From Dasania sp. GY-MA-18 (GTDB lineage Bacteria; Pseudomonadota; Gammaproteobacteria; Pseudomonadales; Dasaniaceae): a stretch of DNA of 64,000 bases. Below the pieces are notes generated by a model that was given only the letters and a program-made list of their open reading frames with translations, searched no databases and was not told where the DNA came from. The DNA is taken from contig NZ_JANHAP010000014.1 in assembly GCF_024734385.1 (NCBI RefSeq), positions 19,552 through 83,551 of the forward strand. Direction: 5' to 3'. The position numbers and the translations under genes are program-made. Shown here piece after piece: positions 45,946 through 56,255 of the stretch. The number at the start of each line of letters is the position of its first letter. The first letter of the stretch is position 1.

Positions 45946-47169
45946 TTAATCCCAGCTTAACGCGCCACCGGTTTGATACTCGATAACTCGCGTTTCAAAA
46001 AAGTTTTTCTCTTTACGCAAGTCCATGATTTCACTCATCCATGGGAATGGGTTAGTGGCACCAGGGTATTGCTCGGCCAAGCCCAGCTGGTTAAGGCGGC
46101 GATTGGCAATAAACTGTAGGTACTCTTCCATCATGGCGGCGTTCATGCCCAATACGCCTCTAGGCATAGAGTCTTTGGCGTATTCGATTTCCAGCTCGGC
46201 ACCCTCAACTATCATTTGGGTGATTTCTTCCTGGAATTCTGCGGTCCATAGCTGGGGGTTTTCCAGTTTAATTTGGTTGATCACGTCTATACCAAAGTTC
46301 AGGTGCATAGACTCATCGCGCAAGATGTATTGGAACTGCTCGGCTACGCCAGTCATCTTGTTGCGTCTACCCATAGAAAGAATTTGGGTAAAGCCGCAGT
46401 AGAAGAAGATACCTTCGGTAACGGCGTAAAAGCCGATGAGGTTGCGCAGCAATTCCTGGTCGTTTTCGGTAGTGCCGGTTTTAAAGTTGGGGTCAGACAG
46501 CGACTGGGTGTGCTGTAAGCTCCAGGCGGCTTTTTTGGCGATAGAGGGCAGCTCGCGGTACATATTAAATACCTCGCCTTCATCCATGGCCAAAGATTCT
46601 ACGCAGTATTGGTAGGCGTGTGTGTGTATAGCCTCTTCAAAAGCTTGGCGCAATAAGTACTGGCGACACTCGGGGTTGGTGATTAGGCGATACACCGCCA
46701 GCACCAAGTTGTTGGCTACCAGCGAATCGGCGGTAGAGAAGTAACCCAGTGAGCGCATAACAATGCGGCGCTCGTCTTCAGTTAGACCGTTGGGGCTGCG
46801 CCATAGGGCAACGTCGGCGGTCATATTAACTTCTTGTGGCATCCAGTGGTTGGCGCAGCCGTCTAAGTATTTCTGCCAGGCCCAATCGTATTTAAAGGGC
46901 ACTAATTGGTTTAAATCGGCGCGGCAGTTGATCATGGCTTTGTCGTCCACGGTCAGGCGGGCGGCACCCATTTCTAATTCTTCTAAGCCTGGGGCTACGT
47001 CTAGTGACTGTAGGTTATCCTTGGCTTTTTTTACTCTATCGTTAGCTTTTACCGGGCTGCTAGTGTTGGTGCTGGCAGCGGGGGCAGCCTGTTCGGCGGC
47101 TTTGGCGACTACTTGTGGGGCTGGTTTGCTGTTGTCTTCTTCGGCGTCGTATTCGTCCCAATTCAGCAT
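45946..47169 (-). CDS. nrdB: Class Ia ribonucleotide reductase small subunit
   Basis: A 407-residue radical-generating subunit. Iron-ligand helices include [15 protein letters not shown] and [11 protein letters not shown]. The sequence is of the Pseudomonas type, with a ~70-residue low-complexity N-terminal extension rich in Ala, Glu and Lys. The last codons and stop lie in a perfect hairpin (AGCTGGGA/TCCCAGCT, 45937-45957). It is 82 bases after nrdA. Confidence 0.97.
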   Translation of the reverse strand: MLNWDEYDAEEDNSKPAPQVVAKAAEQAAPAASTNTSSPVKANDRVKKAKDNLQSLDVAPGLEELEMGAARLTVDDKAMINCRADLNQLVPFKYDWAWQKYLDGCANHWMPQEVNMTADVALWRSPNGLTEDERRIVMRSLGYFSTADSLVANNLVLAVYRLITNPECRQYLLRQAFEEAIHTHAYQYCVESLAMDEGEVFNMYRELPSIAKKAAWSLQHTQSLSDPNFKTGTTENDQELLRNLIGFYAVTEGIFFYCGFTQILSMGRRNKMTGVAEQFQYILRDESMHLNFGIDVINQIKLENPQLWTAEFQEEITQMIVEGAELEIEYAKDSMPRGVLGMNAAMMEEYLQFIANRRLNQLGLAEQYPGATNPFPWMSEIMDLRKEKNFFETRVIEYQTGGALSWD

Positions 47170-47251
47170 TACGTCTCTCTCTTGTTTTTTGTTACTTTGT
47201 TGTCAGTTGCGGCCTCAGCGGGCTATGGGCTGAGGCCTTAATCATCTAGCG

Positions 47252-50125
47252 TTATTGGCAGGCTTCGCAATCTGGGTCGTCCAGTGAGCAAGCTTGCGGC
47301 ACAGGGGCCGGGCCTGCCGGTGCGGCAGCTTGAGAAGAAACCTTATTGAGCGAGGCGCTCTCTATGGTGGACTTCTCGGTGCCAGTAGCAGCCAAGGCGC
47401 GCAAATAGTAAGTGGTTTTTAAACCGCGGTACCAAGCCATGCGGTAGGTCACGTCTAGTTTTTTACCCGAGGCGCCAGCGATGTAAAGGTTGAGCGACTG
47501 CGCCTGGTCTATCCACTTTTGTCTGCGGCTGGCGGCATCGACTAACCAGCGTGGCTCTACCTCAAAGGCGGTAGCGTATAGGGCTTTAATATCGTCGGGG
47601 ATGCGGTCTATGTTTTGTACCGAGCCCTCGTAATATTTAAGGTCGTTAACCATCACCATGTCCCATAGGTCGCGGGCTTTAAGGTCGCGCACCAGGTGTG
47701 GGTTTACCACGGTGAACTCACCGGAGAGGTTAGATTTTACATAGAGGTTTTGGTAAGTCGGCTCTATAGATTGCGATACGCCGGTAATGTTGGCGATGGT
47801 CGCAGTAGGAGCGATGGCCATAATATTAGAGTTACGCACACCTTTTTTAACGCGCTCGCGCAGGCTGTCCCAATCTAAGGTGATAGAGCGGTCTACTTCT
47901 ATATAGTCGTGGCCGCGGTTGTCACATAGCAGGTCTATAGAGTCGTAAGGCACTTTGCCTTGGCTCCATAATGAGCCTTCAAAGCTGGAGTAAGCGCCGC
48001 GCTCTTCAGCCAGGTCGGCAGAGGCTTGGATGGCGTAGTAGCTGATCGCTTCCATAGAGCGGTCGGCAAAGTCCACCGCCTGCTCTGAGGAGTAGGGTAT
48101 GTGCTGCATGTACAGCGCGTCTTGGAAGCCCATTAAGCCCAAGCCCACAGGGCGGTGACGCATGTTAGAGGTGCGCGCCTGTGGCACCGAGTAGTAGTTA
48201 ATGTCTATAACATTATCCAGCATACGCACAGCGGTTTTTACGGTTTGCTCTAGCTTGGCCAGGTCTAAGCCGTCGGGGCCTATGTGTTGAGCCAGGTTAA
48301 CCGAGCCTAAGTTACACACCGCGATTTCTTCGGCGTTGGTGTTAAGGGTAATCTCAGTACACAGGTTAGATGAGTGCACCACGCCTGCGTGCTGCTGCGG
48401 TGAGCGCAGGTTACAAGGATCTTTAAACGTAATCCAAGGGTGGCCAGTTTCAAACAGCATACCTATCATTTTGCGCCACAGGTCTTGGGCGCGTACGGTT
48501 TTGTAGTATTTGATTTCGCCGCTTTCGCACATAGCTTCGTACTGGGTATAGCGATCTTCAAAAGCTTGGCCGTACAGGTCGTGCAAGTCTGGTACATCGT
48601 TGGGGGAGAACAGGGTCCACTTGCCGTCGTCGAATACACGCTTCATAAATAAGTCGGGTACCCAGTTGGCGGTGTTCATGTCGTGGGTACGGCGTCTGTC
48701 GTCACCGGTGTTTTTACGCAGCTCGACAAACTCTTCTATATCCATGTGCCAGGTTTCTAAGTACGCACATACCGCGCCTTTGCGCTTGCCGCCTTGGTTT
48801 ACCGCTACGGCGGTGTCGTTCACTACTTTTAAGAAGGGAACTACACCCTGTGAGCGGCCGTTGGTGCCTTTGATGTAGGCACCCAAGGCGCGTACGGGAG
48901 TCCAGTCATTGCCTAGGCCGCCAGCCCACTTGGAGAGCATGGCATTGTCTTGTATGGCACCGTAGATGCCGTGCAGATCATCGGGTACGGTGGTTAGATA
49001 ACAAGAGGATAATTGTGGGCGCAAAGTACCGGCGTTAAATAGCGTGGGGGTAGAGCTCATATAGTCGAAAGAGCTTAATAATTTGTAGAACTCTATAGCG
49101 CGCTCGTTTTTGTTTTCTTCTTCTATGGCCAAGCCCATGGCGACACGCATAAAGAAGATTTGTGGCAGTTCTATGCGCACTTCATTGCTGTGTATGAAGT
49201 AGCGGTCGTATAAGGTTTGCAGGCTTAGGTAGTTAAATTGCAGGTCGCGCTGTGAATCCAGGGCTGCGCCTAGCATGTCCAAGTCGTAGTCTTGCAGGTT
49301 GGGGGCTAAAAGCTCTAGCTCTATACCTTTGGCGACGTAGGCGGGCAGCACTTCGGCGTATAGCTTGGCCATGTCGGCTTGGGTGGCAGATTCGGCTATG
49401 CCGTAAAAGTTTAGCGCTTCGGCACGCAGGTTATCTAATAGCAGGCGAGCGGTTACATAGGTGTAGTTAGGCTCTTTTTCTACCATGGTGCGCGCGGTCA
49501 TCACTAATGAGGTGTTGACCTCGGCAGCGGCAACGCCGTCGTATAGGTTTTTTAGGGCTTCATTTAAAATGGCGCTGGCGCTGACGTCTTCTAGGTCGGT
49601 ACAGGCTTCGGCGACAATAATTTCTAAACGGCCTAGGTCTAAGGGGGTTAGGCTGCCGTCTTCTTGCTTAATGCGTATGCTGGGGTGGGCTTTGGTGGGC
49701 TCTTCGCCAGTTTGCTGTTCGGCGCGCTGACGGGCGTGTTCTTCGCGGTAGAGTACGTAATCGCGGGCCACTTTGTGCTCGCCGCTGCGCATTAGGGCCA
49801 GCTCTACTTGATCTTGTATATCTTCTATATGCATGGTGCCGCCAGAGGGCATACGACGCTTGAAGATCACGGTAATTTGCTGCGCCAATTTGGCTACAGT
49901 TTCATGTATGCGGCTAGAGGCGGCGGCAGTGCCACCTTCTACGGCCAAAAAGGCCTTGGTAATAGCGACGCTGATTTTGGACTCGTCATACACAACCACG
50001 GTGCCATTGCGTTTGATAACGCGCAACTGGCCAGGGGCGGTAGCATTAAGCTCGGCTTGGCTGGCGGCTGGGGTGGCGGGTTGTGAGGTGGAGCTCGTAG
50101 AGCTGGTTTCAACGTCAGTGTGCAT
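47252..50125 (-). CDS. nrdA: Class Ia ribonucleotide reductase large subunit with two ATP-cones
   Basis: A 957-residue catalytic subunit, longer than the E. coli enzyme because of two consecutive N-terminal ATP-cone domains (about residues 30-130 and 140-235), as in Pseudomonas. The catalytic part shows [14 protein letters not shown] (redox Cys), [12 protein letters not shown] with the active-site Cys and Glu, and the C-terminal CxxC-type CEAC shuttle. ATG 50125 has CGGAGA 6 bases upstream, better than 50155. Regulation is probably through DnaA and NrdR sites upstream. Confidence 0.96.
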   Translation of the reverse strand: MHTDVETSSTSSTSQPATPAASQAELNATAPGQLRVIKRNGTVVVYDESKISVAITKAFLAVEGGTAAASSRIHETVAKLAQQITVIFKRRMPSGGTMHIEDIQDQVELALMRSGEHKVARDYVLYREEHARQRAEQQTGEEPTKAHPSIRIKQEDGSLTPLDLGRLEIIVAEACTDLEDVSASAILNEALKNLYDGVAAAEVNTSLVMTARTMVEKEPNYTYVTARLLLDNLRAEALNFYGIAESATQADMAKLYAEVLPAYVAKGIELELLAPNLQDYDLDMLGAALDSQRDLQFNYLSLQTLYDRYFIHSNEVRIELPQIFFMRVAMGLAIEEENKNERAIEFYKLLSSFDYMSSTPTLFNAGTLRPQLSSCYLTTVPDDLHGIYGAIQDNAMLSKWAGGLGNDWTPVRALGAYIKGTNGRSQGVVPFLKVVNDTAVAVNQGGKRKGAVCAYLETWHMDIEEFVELRKNTGDDRRRTHDMNTANWVPDLFMKRVFDDGKWTLFSPNDVPDLHDLYGQAFEDRYTQYEAMCESGEIKYYKTVRAQDLWRKMIGMLFETGHPWITFKDPCNLRSPQQHAGVVHSSNLCTEITLNTNAEEIAVCNLGSVNLAQHIGPDGLDLAKLEQTVKTAVRMLDNVIDINYYSVPQARTSNMRHRPVGLGLMGFQDALYMQHIPYSSEQAVDFADRSMEAISYYAIQASADLAEERGAYSSFEGSLWSQGKVPYDSIDLLCDNRGHDYIEVDRSITLDWDSLRERVKKGVRNSNIMAIAPTATIANITGVSQSIEPTYQNLYVKSNLSGEFTVVNPHLVRDLKARDLWDMVMVNDLKYYEGSVQNIDRIPDDIKALYATAFEVEPRWLVDAASRRQKWIDQAQSLNLYIAGASGKKLDVTYRMAWYRGLKTTYYLRALAATGTEKSTIESASLNKVSSQAAAPAGPAPVPQACSLDDPDCEACQ

Positions 50126-50414
50126 GTGTTCTCCGGAACGTAGCTGTGTGATCAATGGCGATCGGTCAAATAAGAATGCGGTTTATCCTTTATGGGCATA
50201 CGCAAGCGTTAAGCTCTGCACTAGCAGCAACTGATGCGGCAACTCATGCGCCATACATAAAAACACGTTGAGTTTGTGTGTATGGCTTGGCAGTAGTCGC
50301 GCTAGGCTTGTTTGGTTTGCTGTATACCCCTTTGTTTTCCGTTTAGATCGCTTAGTAAGCACTTACCAATAAGGGGTTGGTGACTTAATATCCTACAACG
50401 ATTCTTTTTTTATG

Positions 50415-50428
50415 CCCCATATATGGGG
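50415..50428. promoter_or_regulatory. Palindrome upstream of nrdA (possible NrdR site)
   Basis: CCCCATATATGGGG is a perfect 14-bp palindrome about 290 bases before nrdA. Its centre matches the AT-rich core of NrdR boxes, but the flanking bases differ from the usual ACA/TGT, so the assignment is tentative. Confidence 0.4.
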
Positions 50429-50473
50429 GTGTTTGAAAAACTGCACACAAGATAATGCGGTTTGAGGCTTTTT

Positions 50474-50519
50474 GCAAGCTGTATAAGTTGCTAGCAAGCT
50501 GTGGATAAAATGTGGGTAA
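50474..50519. promoter_or_regulatory. Tandem DnaA-box-like sites upstream of nrdA
   Basis: TGTGGATAA at 50500-50508 is a perfect DnaA box on the minus strand (TTATCCACA); TGTGGGTAA follows at 50511. GCAAGCTGT is repeated at 50474 and 50494, exactly 20 bases apart. DnaA is known to control nrdAB in E. coli. The remainder of the 50126-50774 gap shows only an argF inverted repeat and a doubled ATGAAGAT. Confidence 0.6.
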
Positions 50520-50708
50520 GTGGGCAGGTCGGCAGTCACTAACCTGCAGAGCTAGGGCGTGAGAATGATGGCGTTTTTGCAAGACAATTTAATGAAGATT
50601 TTATGAAGATAAACTTTTTCGGCATATAAAATCGCTTAGGTATGCTTTTTGGTTTTTGTGTTTATTTTACCGCCTGTGGCCGTAGTTTTGGGGTGATTAA
50701 TTATTGGG

Positions 50709-50758
50709 CTGACAGCCATGGTTGTTGGGCTTTTGGCCGTTAAGGTTATGGCTGTCAG
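50709..50758 (-). terminator. Inverted repeat after argF
   Basis: CTGACAGCCAT (50709-50719) and ATGGCTGTCAG (50748-50758) are perfectly complementary with a 28-nt loop. It lies 17 bases after the argF stop; there is no T-run. Confidence 0.55.
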
Positions 50759-50774
50759 TGGGGTTTTACGCTGG

Positions 50775-51680
50775 CTAACTATTGAGCAGTAATTCCATTA
50801 AGGCTTTTTGAGCGTGTAGGCGGTTTTCGGCCTCTTGCCAGATGACTGTGTCGGGGCTGTCCATTAGCTCGGCGCTAATTTCCTCGCCGCGATGAGCAGG
50901 TAGGCAGTGCATATACAGGGCATCGCTATGGGCGTGGCTCATGAGTTCGGCATTGACCTGGAAACCGGCAAACTGCTTCTCGCGTTCTAGTTGTTCGTCT
51001 TCCTGGCCCATAGAGGCCCATACATCAGTGACCACTAAGTCTGAGCCTTTAGTTGCTTCTATAGGGCTGCGGAACAGGCTGACGCGGTCTTTGTTGGCGG
51101 CCACGAGTTCGCTGTTGGGGTCGAAGCCCTCGGGGCAGGCTATACGCAGTTCAAAGTCAAACTGGCGGGCAGCGTTGATATAGGAGTGACACATATTATT
51201 GCCATCCCCCACCCAGGTAACGGTCTTGCCCTGTATGCTGCCGCGGTTTTCCACATAGGTTTGTACGTCGGCAAGTAGCTGGCAGGGGTGGTAGTCATCG
51301 GTAAGCGCATTGATTACTGGCACCGAGGAGTGCTGGGCAAAGGCCTGCACTTTTTGGTGGGCGTAGGTGCGTATCATAATAATGTCCACCATAGAGGACA
51401 GTACTCTAGCGCTATCTTCTATGGGCTCGCCGCGGCCCAGTTGGGTGTCGCGTGGCGATAAAAACATGGCGTGGCCGCCCAGTTGTGACATGCCTGCTTC
51501 AAAAGAGACGCGGGTGCGGGTGGAAGATTTTTCAAAAATCATCCCCAGTACTTTGCCAACAAAAGGGCGTTCGTGGCCAGCGCCGCGCAGCTGCGCTTTC
51601 ATCTCTGTAGCGCGGGCAATTAAGGCATTAAGCTCGCTGGGGCTTAAATCGAGTAGGGTGAGAAAGTGTCTGGTAGTCAT
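50775..51680 (-). CDS. argF: Ornithine carbamoyltransferase
   Basis: A 301-residue enzyme joining carbamoyl phosphate and ornithine to citrulline in arginine synthesis. The carbamoyl-phosphate motif [10 protein letters not shown], the DDYHPCQ loop and the ornithine-site [11 protein letters not shown] are intact. It lies 18 bases after argD and is probably cotranscribed. Confidence 0.97.
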   Translation of the reverse strand: MTTRHFLTLLDLSPSELNALIARATEMKAQLRGAGHERPFVGKVLGMIFEKSSTRTRVSFEAGMSQLGGHAMFLSPRDTQLGRGEPIEDSARVLSSMVDIIMIRTYAHQKVQAFAQHSSVPVINALTDDYHPCQLLADVQTYVENRGSIQGKTVTWVGDGNNMCHSYINAARQFDFELRIACPEGFDPNSELVAANKDRVSLFRSPIEATKGSDLVVTDVWASMGQEDEQLEREKQFAGFQVNAELMSHAHSDALYMHCLPAHRGEEISAELMDSPDTVIWQEAENRLHAQKALMELLLNS

Positions 51681-51698
51681 GGTGACGTAAGCTTCCCG

Positions 51699-52874
51699 TT
51701 AAGTATTTTGGGGTTGAAAATCATTAACGCAGGCAACGACTGTGTCTATGATAGTGTCAGCCTCTGCTTGGCTGATAATGAGTGGCGGCAGTAGCCGTAG
51801 CACGCTGCCAGCGGTAACGTTAATCAGTACGCCGCGCTCGCGGGCAGTGTGTACTAGCTCGGCGCAGGGGCTGGTCAGTTCTATGCCTATCATTAGGCCC
51901 TTGCCGCGCACCTCTTTTAACAGCGGTGAGTCGGCTAGCCGCTGGCTGATGCCTTGGCGTATATAGTGGCCCATGGCCGTGGCGTTGTCACACAGTTGCT
52001 GGCTTTGTATGGTGTTGACTACGGCCAGTGCCGCGGCGCAACACAGCGGGTTGCCGCCATAGGTGGAGCCGTGGTTGCCGGGGCCAAAAACCTGCGCCGC
52101 CTTGCCCTGCGCCAAGCAGGCACCTATGGGGGCGCCATTGCCCAGGCCTTTGGCGGTGGTGACTACATCGGGCAGTATGGCATCGTGCTGGTAGGCAAAA
52201 TAGCGGCCGGTGCGGCCGTTGCCGGTTTGCACTTCGTCTAACATCATCAGCCAATTATTGCTGTCGCAAAGCTGGCGCAATTCGGCTAGGTAGCCATCGG
52301 CTAATACGTGCAGACCGCCTTCGCCTTGTATGGGCTCCATTAATACGGCCACGACGCTGTGGTTGCTGGCATGGGCTTGGATGGCGGCTAGGTCGCCATA
52401 GGTTACGCGGATAAAACCTTCTAGTAAGGGGCCAAAGCCCTCTTGTACTTTGGGGTTGCCGGTGGCCGTTAGGGTGGCCATGGTGCGGCCGTGAAAGGCG
52501 TTATCCATCACGATAATTTGCGGTGACTCTATGCCCTGCTGGTGACCGTGCAGGCGGGCAATTTTGATAGCCGCTTCGTTGGCTTCGGCACCGGAGTTAG
52601 CAAAAAACACATTATCCATGCCTGAGATTTGGCATAGTAATTCGGCTAGGGCCTGTTGTTTCTCTATGCCGTATAGATTGGAGGTGTGCATCAGGGTATC
52701 GGCCTGCTGCTTAATGGCTTCGCTTACAGCGGGGTGGCAGTGGCCTAGGGCGTTAACACCTATACCGCTAATGGCATCCAGGTAAGCCTTGTTGTCGGCA
52801 TCATATAAAAACACGCCTTGGCCGTGGCTAAAGGTCACTGGCAGGCGGCCATAGGTATTCATAATGGCGGTCAT
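51699..52874 (-). CDS. argD: Acetylornithine aminotransferase
   Basis: A 391-residue class III PLP aminotransferase. It shows NSGAEANEAA, HGRTMATLTATG, LDEVQTGNGRTG and the PLP lysine in TTAKGLGNGAPIGA. It converts N-acetylglutamate semialdehyde to N-acetylornithine, and adjacency to argF supports ArgD over related omega-aminotransferases. Its promoter and leader hairpin are at 52955-53016. Confidence 0.96.
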   Translation of the reverse strand: MTAIMNTYGRLPVTFSHGQGVFLYDADNKAYLDAISGIGVNALGHCHPAVSEAIKQQADTLMHTSNLYGIEKQQALAELLCQISGMDNVFFANSGAEANEAAIKIARLHGHQQGIESPQIIVMDNAFHGRTMATLTATGNPKVQEGFGPLLEGFIRVTYGDLAAIQAHASNHSVVAVLMEPIQGEGGLHVLADGYLAELRQLCDSNNWLMMLDEVQTGNGRTGRYFAYQHDAILPDVVTTAKGLGNGAPIGACLAQGKAAQVFGPGNHGSTYGGNPLCCAAALAVVNTIQSQQLCDNATAMGHYIRQGISQRLADSPLLKEVRGKGLMIGIELTSPCAELVHTARERGVLINVTAGSVLRLLPPLIISQAEADTIIDTVVACVNDFQPQNT

Positions 52875-52954
52875 GCAAAAAATCCTAACTCATTACAGGG
52901 GCATTGTTACTGGGCTGCTCTGGAGTGGGGCATAGTGAGTGCCTGTAAAAACGC

Positions 52955-53016
52955 AAAAAGGCAGCGAAGGCTGCCTAGTAAGCAAGCATCATATAGCCTA
53001 TGCCCTGGCTTGGCAA
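52955..53016 (-). promoter_or_regulatory. argD promoter followed at once by a terminator-like hairpin
   Basis: Minus strand TTGCCA (53016-53011), 17 bases, TATGAT (52993-52988). About five bases after the expected start comes GGCAGC-CTTC-GCTGCC with a T5 run (52975-52955), which looks like an intrinsic terminator. Confidence 0.6.
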
Positions 53017-53065
53017 TGGCCGTCACGGCCGCGATAGGGGGAGCGCATCTCAGCTAAATACAGGG

Positions 53066-53071
53066 TATAAT
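53066..53071 (+). promoter_or_regulatory. Probable -10 element of grxD
   Basis: A perfect TATAAT 72 bases before the grxD ATG; the -35 position is weak. Confidence 0.4.
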
Positions 53072-53143
53072 GGCCGCCATTGCGCTTGGTCATTCCGCTA
53101 GGGGGTGGCCGTGATATTGTCAGTTTTATGTAAAGGTATATTA

Positions 53144-53476
53144 ATGGACATCACAGAAACCCTGAAAGAACAAATCGAAAGCAACCCTATTCTTTTATAC
53201 ATGAAGGGCTCGCCCAATCAGCCACAGTGTGGTTTTTCGGCGCGCACCGTGCAGGCATTAATGTCTTGCGGCCAGCGTTTTGCCTTTGTTGATGTATTAA
53301 GCAATCCCGATGTGCGCGCGCACTTGCCTGCCTATGCTAATTGGCCGACATTCCCGCAGTTGTGGGTAGATGGCGAGCTAATCGGCGGCTGCGATATTGT
53401 TTGCGATATGTTTGATAAGGGTGAGCTAAAAACCTTAATCGACGAAGCTGCGGCTAAGCACGGTGTTGCCGAATAA
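53144..53476 (+). CDS. grxD: Monothiol glutaredoxin Grx4
   Basis: 110 residues with the monothiol active site CGFS (PQCGFSARTVQ), the glutathione-binding WPTFPQLW and GGCDI segments. Grx4 carries Fe-S clusters together with BolA partners. ATG 53144 gives the normal N-terminus (MDITETLKEQI); the upstream frame to 53105 is rejected. AAAGG lies before the start. Confidence 0.97.
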   Translation: MDITETLKEQIESNPILLYMKGSPNQPQCGFSARTVQALMSCGQRFAFVDVLSNPDVRAHLPAYANWPTFPQLWVDGELIGGCDIVCDMFDKGELKTLIDEAAAKHGVAE

Positions 53477-53494
53477 GCTGTATATGAGCTGTGG

Positions 53495-53516
53495 GCCCGC
53501 TAAGGCGGGCTTTTTT
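53495..53516 (+). terminator. Intrinsic terminator of grxD
   Basis: GCCCGC-TAAG-GCGGGC followed by T6, 18 bases after the grxD stop. Confidence 0.95.
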
Positions 53517-53631
53517 ATGCCTAAGATCTGTACTTGCTAGTGCCTATGGCTAAAGCAATTTGTGAACAAATAACTCCGATAAAATAAATACTTAGGCTAT
53601 TCTATTAAGCGTTTTCTTAAACTAATCAGGC

Positions 53632-56244
53632 TTGTTGTACAGGGGTGTAACCATTACTACATCAACCGCTAACCCTATAGACATAGAAATACCCGGCTAT
53701 AAGTTGATACGCCCTTTAGGTAAGGGGGGGATGGCGACTGTATACCTGGCAATACAGCAAAGTTTCGAGCGCGAAGTGGCCTTAAAAGTAATGGCCGCCT
53801 CACTGTCAGAAGATGCCGCCTTTAGTGAGCGCTTCATACATGAAGCCAAGGTGGTCAGTCGCTTAATCCACCCGCATATAGTCACCGTGCACGATGTAGG
53901 CATACATAACGGTCATCACTATTTATCCATGGAGTATGTACCCGGTCGTGAGTTAAAAAGCTGCCTGGCGGAGCTTAGCGGCGATGAAATTTTGCGGGTA
54001 CTGCGTGAAATAGGTTCAGCCTTAGATTTTGCTGGCCAAAAAGGCTATGTGCATCGCGATGTTAAGCCCGAAAACATTATGCTGCATGCCGAGAGCGGCC
54101 GTGCTGTGCTTATGGATTTTGGCATAGCCAAGGCCGACGATGTGGGCGGTGGGCTTACCCAAACCGGCATGGCTTTGGGGACGCCCTACTATATGAGCCC
54201 TGAGCAGGCGCGCGGCCAAAAGGTCGACGGCCGTGCCGATTTATACAGTTTGGGCATAGTGTTTTATAAAATGCTGATGGGTACCGTGCCCTATGATGGT
54301 GACTCTGCTGTGACCATAGGCATAAAACATATTTCTGAGCCTGTGCCCGAGCTGCCTGTGCGTTTAGCGGTATTTCAGCCTGTGCTTAATAAACTTTTGG
54401 CCAAAGATAGAGAGCAGCGCTACCAGCGTGGTGCTGAGCTAGTGGCTGATGTGCAGCGCTTGTCTGGGGCGGTGATTGATAAATCCCGCAAGCAATATTT
54501 TAATAATGCCGCTCATAAAAAAGCCGCCTCCATGGCCTTTACCGGCAACCACGATGACACGGTATTACGCGCGCAAAGCAGTCAGCATATGCCAGCCGCC
54601 ACCAGCAAGCGCTCGGCATTATGGTTATTGCCGGTAGTTCTCATCGCCGTTTTGGCTACCGGCTATTACACTTTATTTGGCTTACAAATTCCCCCCAGTG
54701 CTGCGGATCAGCAGGCGGCCTTAGAGCGCTTAGGCTTGGTAGAAAAGCCCCGGCTAACCTTAGAGCAGCTGATGCAGACACCAGCAGCCATAACCGTCGC
54801 AGAGCAGCCGCTTAGCGCTAAGCCTGCGGTAACGCCTGGCTCAGCCATAGTTGAAGAAGTTGTTGCTGAAGAAGCTGCCTTTGAAGGAGTTGTATCTGAA
54901 GAAACAATGGCTGAAACCGCAGAGCCGGCTATACCACAAGCTCCGGCGACCCAGCTACCGGCCGGTACTGAAAATCTTGCCGCAGCGCCGACACTAACCG
55001 AGGCTCAGCGCTTAAAGCAACAGATAGCAGAGTTGCAACAAGCCTATAGCAGTGATCCCGAGCAGCTAGCGGCATTGGTAGCTGCCCATCAGCGCTTATT
55101 GATTGTCGAGCCCAGCAATACCGAGTCCGGGCAAGTCTTGGCGGCCATAGAAGCTGAGTTATTGGAAAATATCGCCGCCGCCCTAGATCAAGAAAGTGAT
55201 GATGCGGCCGAATTGTCGGCCATAGAGGCGTCATTAACCGAGGCCTTAGGTTACTTTCCTAACTTGGCCGACAATAAGCGCTACCAACGTTTGCGTGGCA
55301 AGCTCAGTGCCCAGCAAAGCGTGCAGCAGCAATTAAGTACGGCGGAACAACTATTTGCTCAAGAGCAGTGGCTAAGCCCCGCTGGTGAGAATGCAAAAAC
55401 CTATTACGATGCGGTGCTGGCAGTGGACCCCGATAATGGCAAAGCTCGTGATGGCTTGCAGCGTATCGCTCAAGCGTATTTACAAAAAGCGCAAAGTGTA
55501 GAACAGCAGGGCCGTTATCAAAGTGCCTTAAATTTTATAGACAAGGGCTTAAGTGTTAACGCTGCTCACGGCGAGTTAATTCAGTTAAAAGCGCGCGTGC
55601 AAAAGGCGCAGGCCTTAGAGCAAAAAGTAGCGCAATTATTACTAGAGGCCGAACAGCTAGTGCAGCAGGATGCGATATTTAGCGGTCAGCCCAATGCCGT
55701 GCAAAGCTTGCAAAAAGTTTTAGCCTTGGCCCCCAATAACAATGCTGCCAGTGCGCAGCTGCAACAACTTAGCGGGCAATTAAATACGCAGCTGTTGGGG
55801 CATATTGCTAGACGCGAGTTAGACTTGGCGCAACAAGCGTTAAGCCCGGCCTTGGCTTTGCTGCCGGATAACCCCCAGCTATTAGCTCGCCAGGCTGAGA
55901 TAGATGCGATGCAGCCAGTGATAGAGTTGTTAAAACTCAGTGGCGAGCCTATTGTTGATATAAGCCAAAACTTACCCGAACAATTTAAAGCGGGCAGGGT
56001 GTTGCATATAGCCTTTAGCTACAAAAATTTTGATGAGGCCACCACGGTTTTACAGGCTACACTTTACGATGGTGAGCAGACTGTACAAATTGCTGCGGTA
56101 CCGGTAATTGTGAGTGGCCAGGCGGGTAATAACTTTTTCAAAATTAAACGTCCGGTAGAAGGTTTTAAAGCCGGCGGTTACCGCTTAGAGATTTTGTTAG
56201 CCAATAAAAATATTTACAGTCAGTCATTTGTGATTAAGCCATAA
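53632..56244 (+). CDS. Membrane Ser/Thr protein kinase with TPR-like outer domain
   Basis: An 870-residue Hanks-type kinase. The Gly-rich loop GKGGMATVYLA, VALK Lys52, HRDVKPEN with catalytic D143, DFG D162 and the TPYYMSPEQ activation segment are all intact. A single membrane span (~329-350) separates it from a ~510-residue outer part: an acidic Glu/Ala linker, TPR-like helices, and a C-terminal Ig-like beta domain. The only near-cognate starts are TTG at 53632/53635; an ATT at 53653 has a better placed AGGGG. A lipoprotein gene follows by 11 bases, probably a functional partner. Substrates are unknown. Confidence 0.93.
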   Translation: MLYRGVTITTSTANPIDIEIPGYKLIRPLGKGGMATVYLAIQQSFEREVALKVMAASLSEDAAFSERFIHEAKVVSRLIHPHIVTVHDVGIHNGHHYLSMEYVPGRELKSCLAELSGDEILRVLREIGSALDFAGQKGYVHRDVKPENIMLHAESGRAVLMDFGIAKADDVGGGLTQTGMALGTPYYMSPEQARGQKVDGRADLYSLGIVFYKMLMGTVPYDGDSAVTIGIKHISEPVPELPVRLAVFQPVLNKLLAKDREQRYQRGAELVADVQRLSGAVIDKSRKQYFNNAAHKKAASMAFTGNHDDTVLRAQSSQHMPAATSKRSALWLLPVVLIAVLATGYYTLFGLQIPPSAADQQAALERLGLVEKPRLTLEQLMQTPAAITVAEQPLSAKPAVTPGSAIVEEVVAEEAAFEGVVSEETMAETAEPAIPQAPATQLPAGTENLAAAPTLTEAQRLKQQIAELQQAYSSDPEQLAALVAAHQRLLIVEPSNTESGQVLAAIEAELLENIAAALDQESDDAAELSAIEASLTEALGYFPNLADNKRYQRLRGKLSAQQSVQQQLSTAEQLFAQEQWLSPAGENAKTYYDAVLAVDPDNGKARDGLQRIAQAYLQKAQSVEQQGRYQSALNFIDKGLSVNAAHGELIQLKARVQKAQALEQKVAQLLLEAEQLVQQDAIFSGQPNAVQSLQKVLALAPNNNAASAQLQQLSGQLNTQLLGHIARRELDLAQQALSPALALLPDNPQLLARQAEIDAMQPVIELLKLSGEPIVDISQNLPEQFKAGRVLHIAFSYKNFDEATTVLQATLYDGEQTVQIAAVPVIVSGQAGNNFFKIKRPVEGFKAGGYRLEILLANKNIYSQSFVIKP

Positions 56245-56255
56245 GGGTATTAGCA

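Noticed and set aside
46763..47233. 156-residue + strand frame
   Set aside because: It is the antisense shadow of nrdB; the NrdB reading is unambiguous.
49833..50234. 133-residue + strand frame
   Set aside because: Antisense to the nrdA 5' end, with no independent support.
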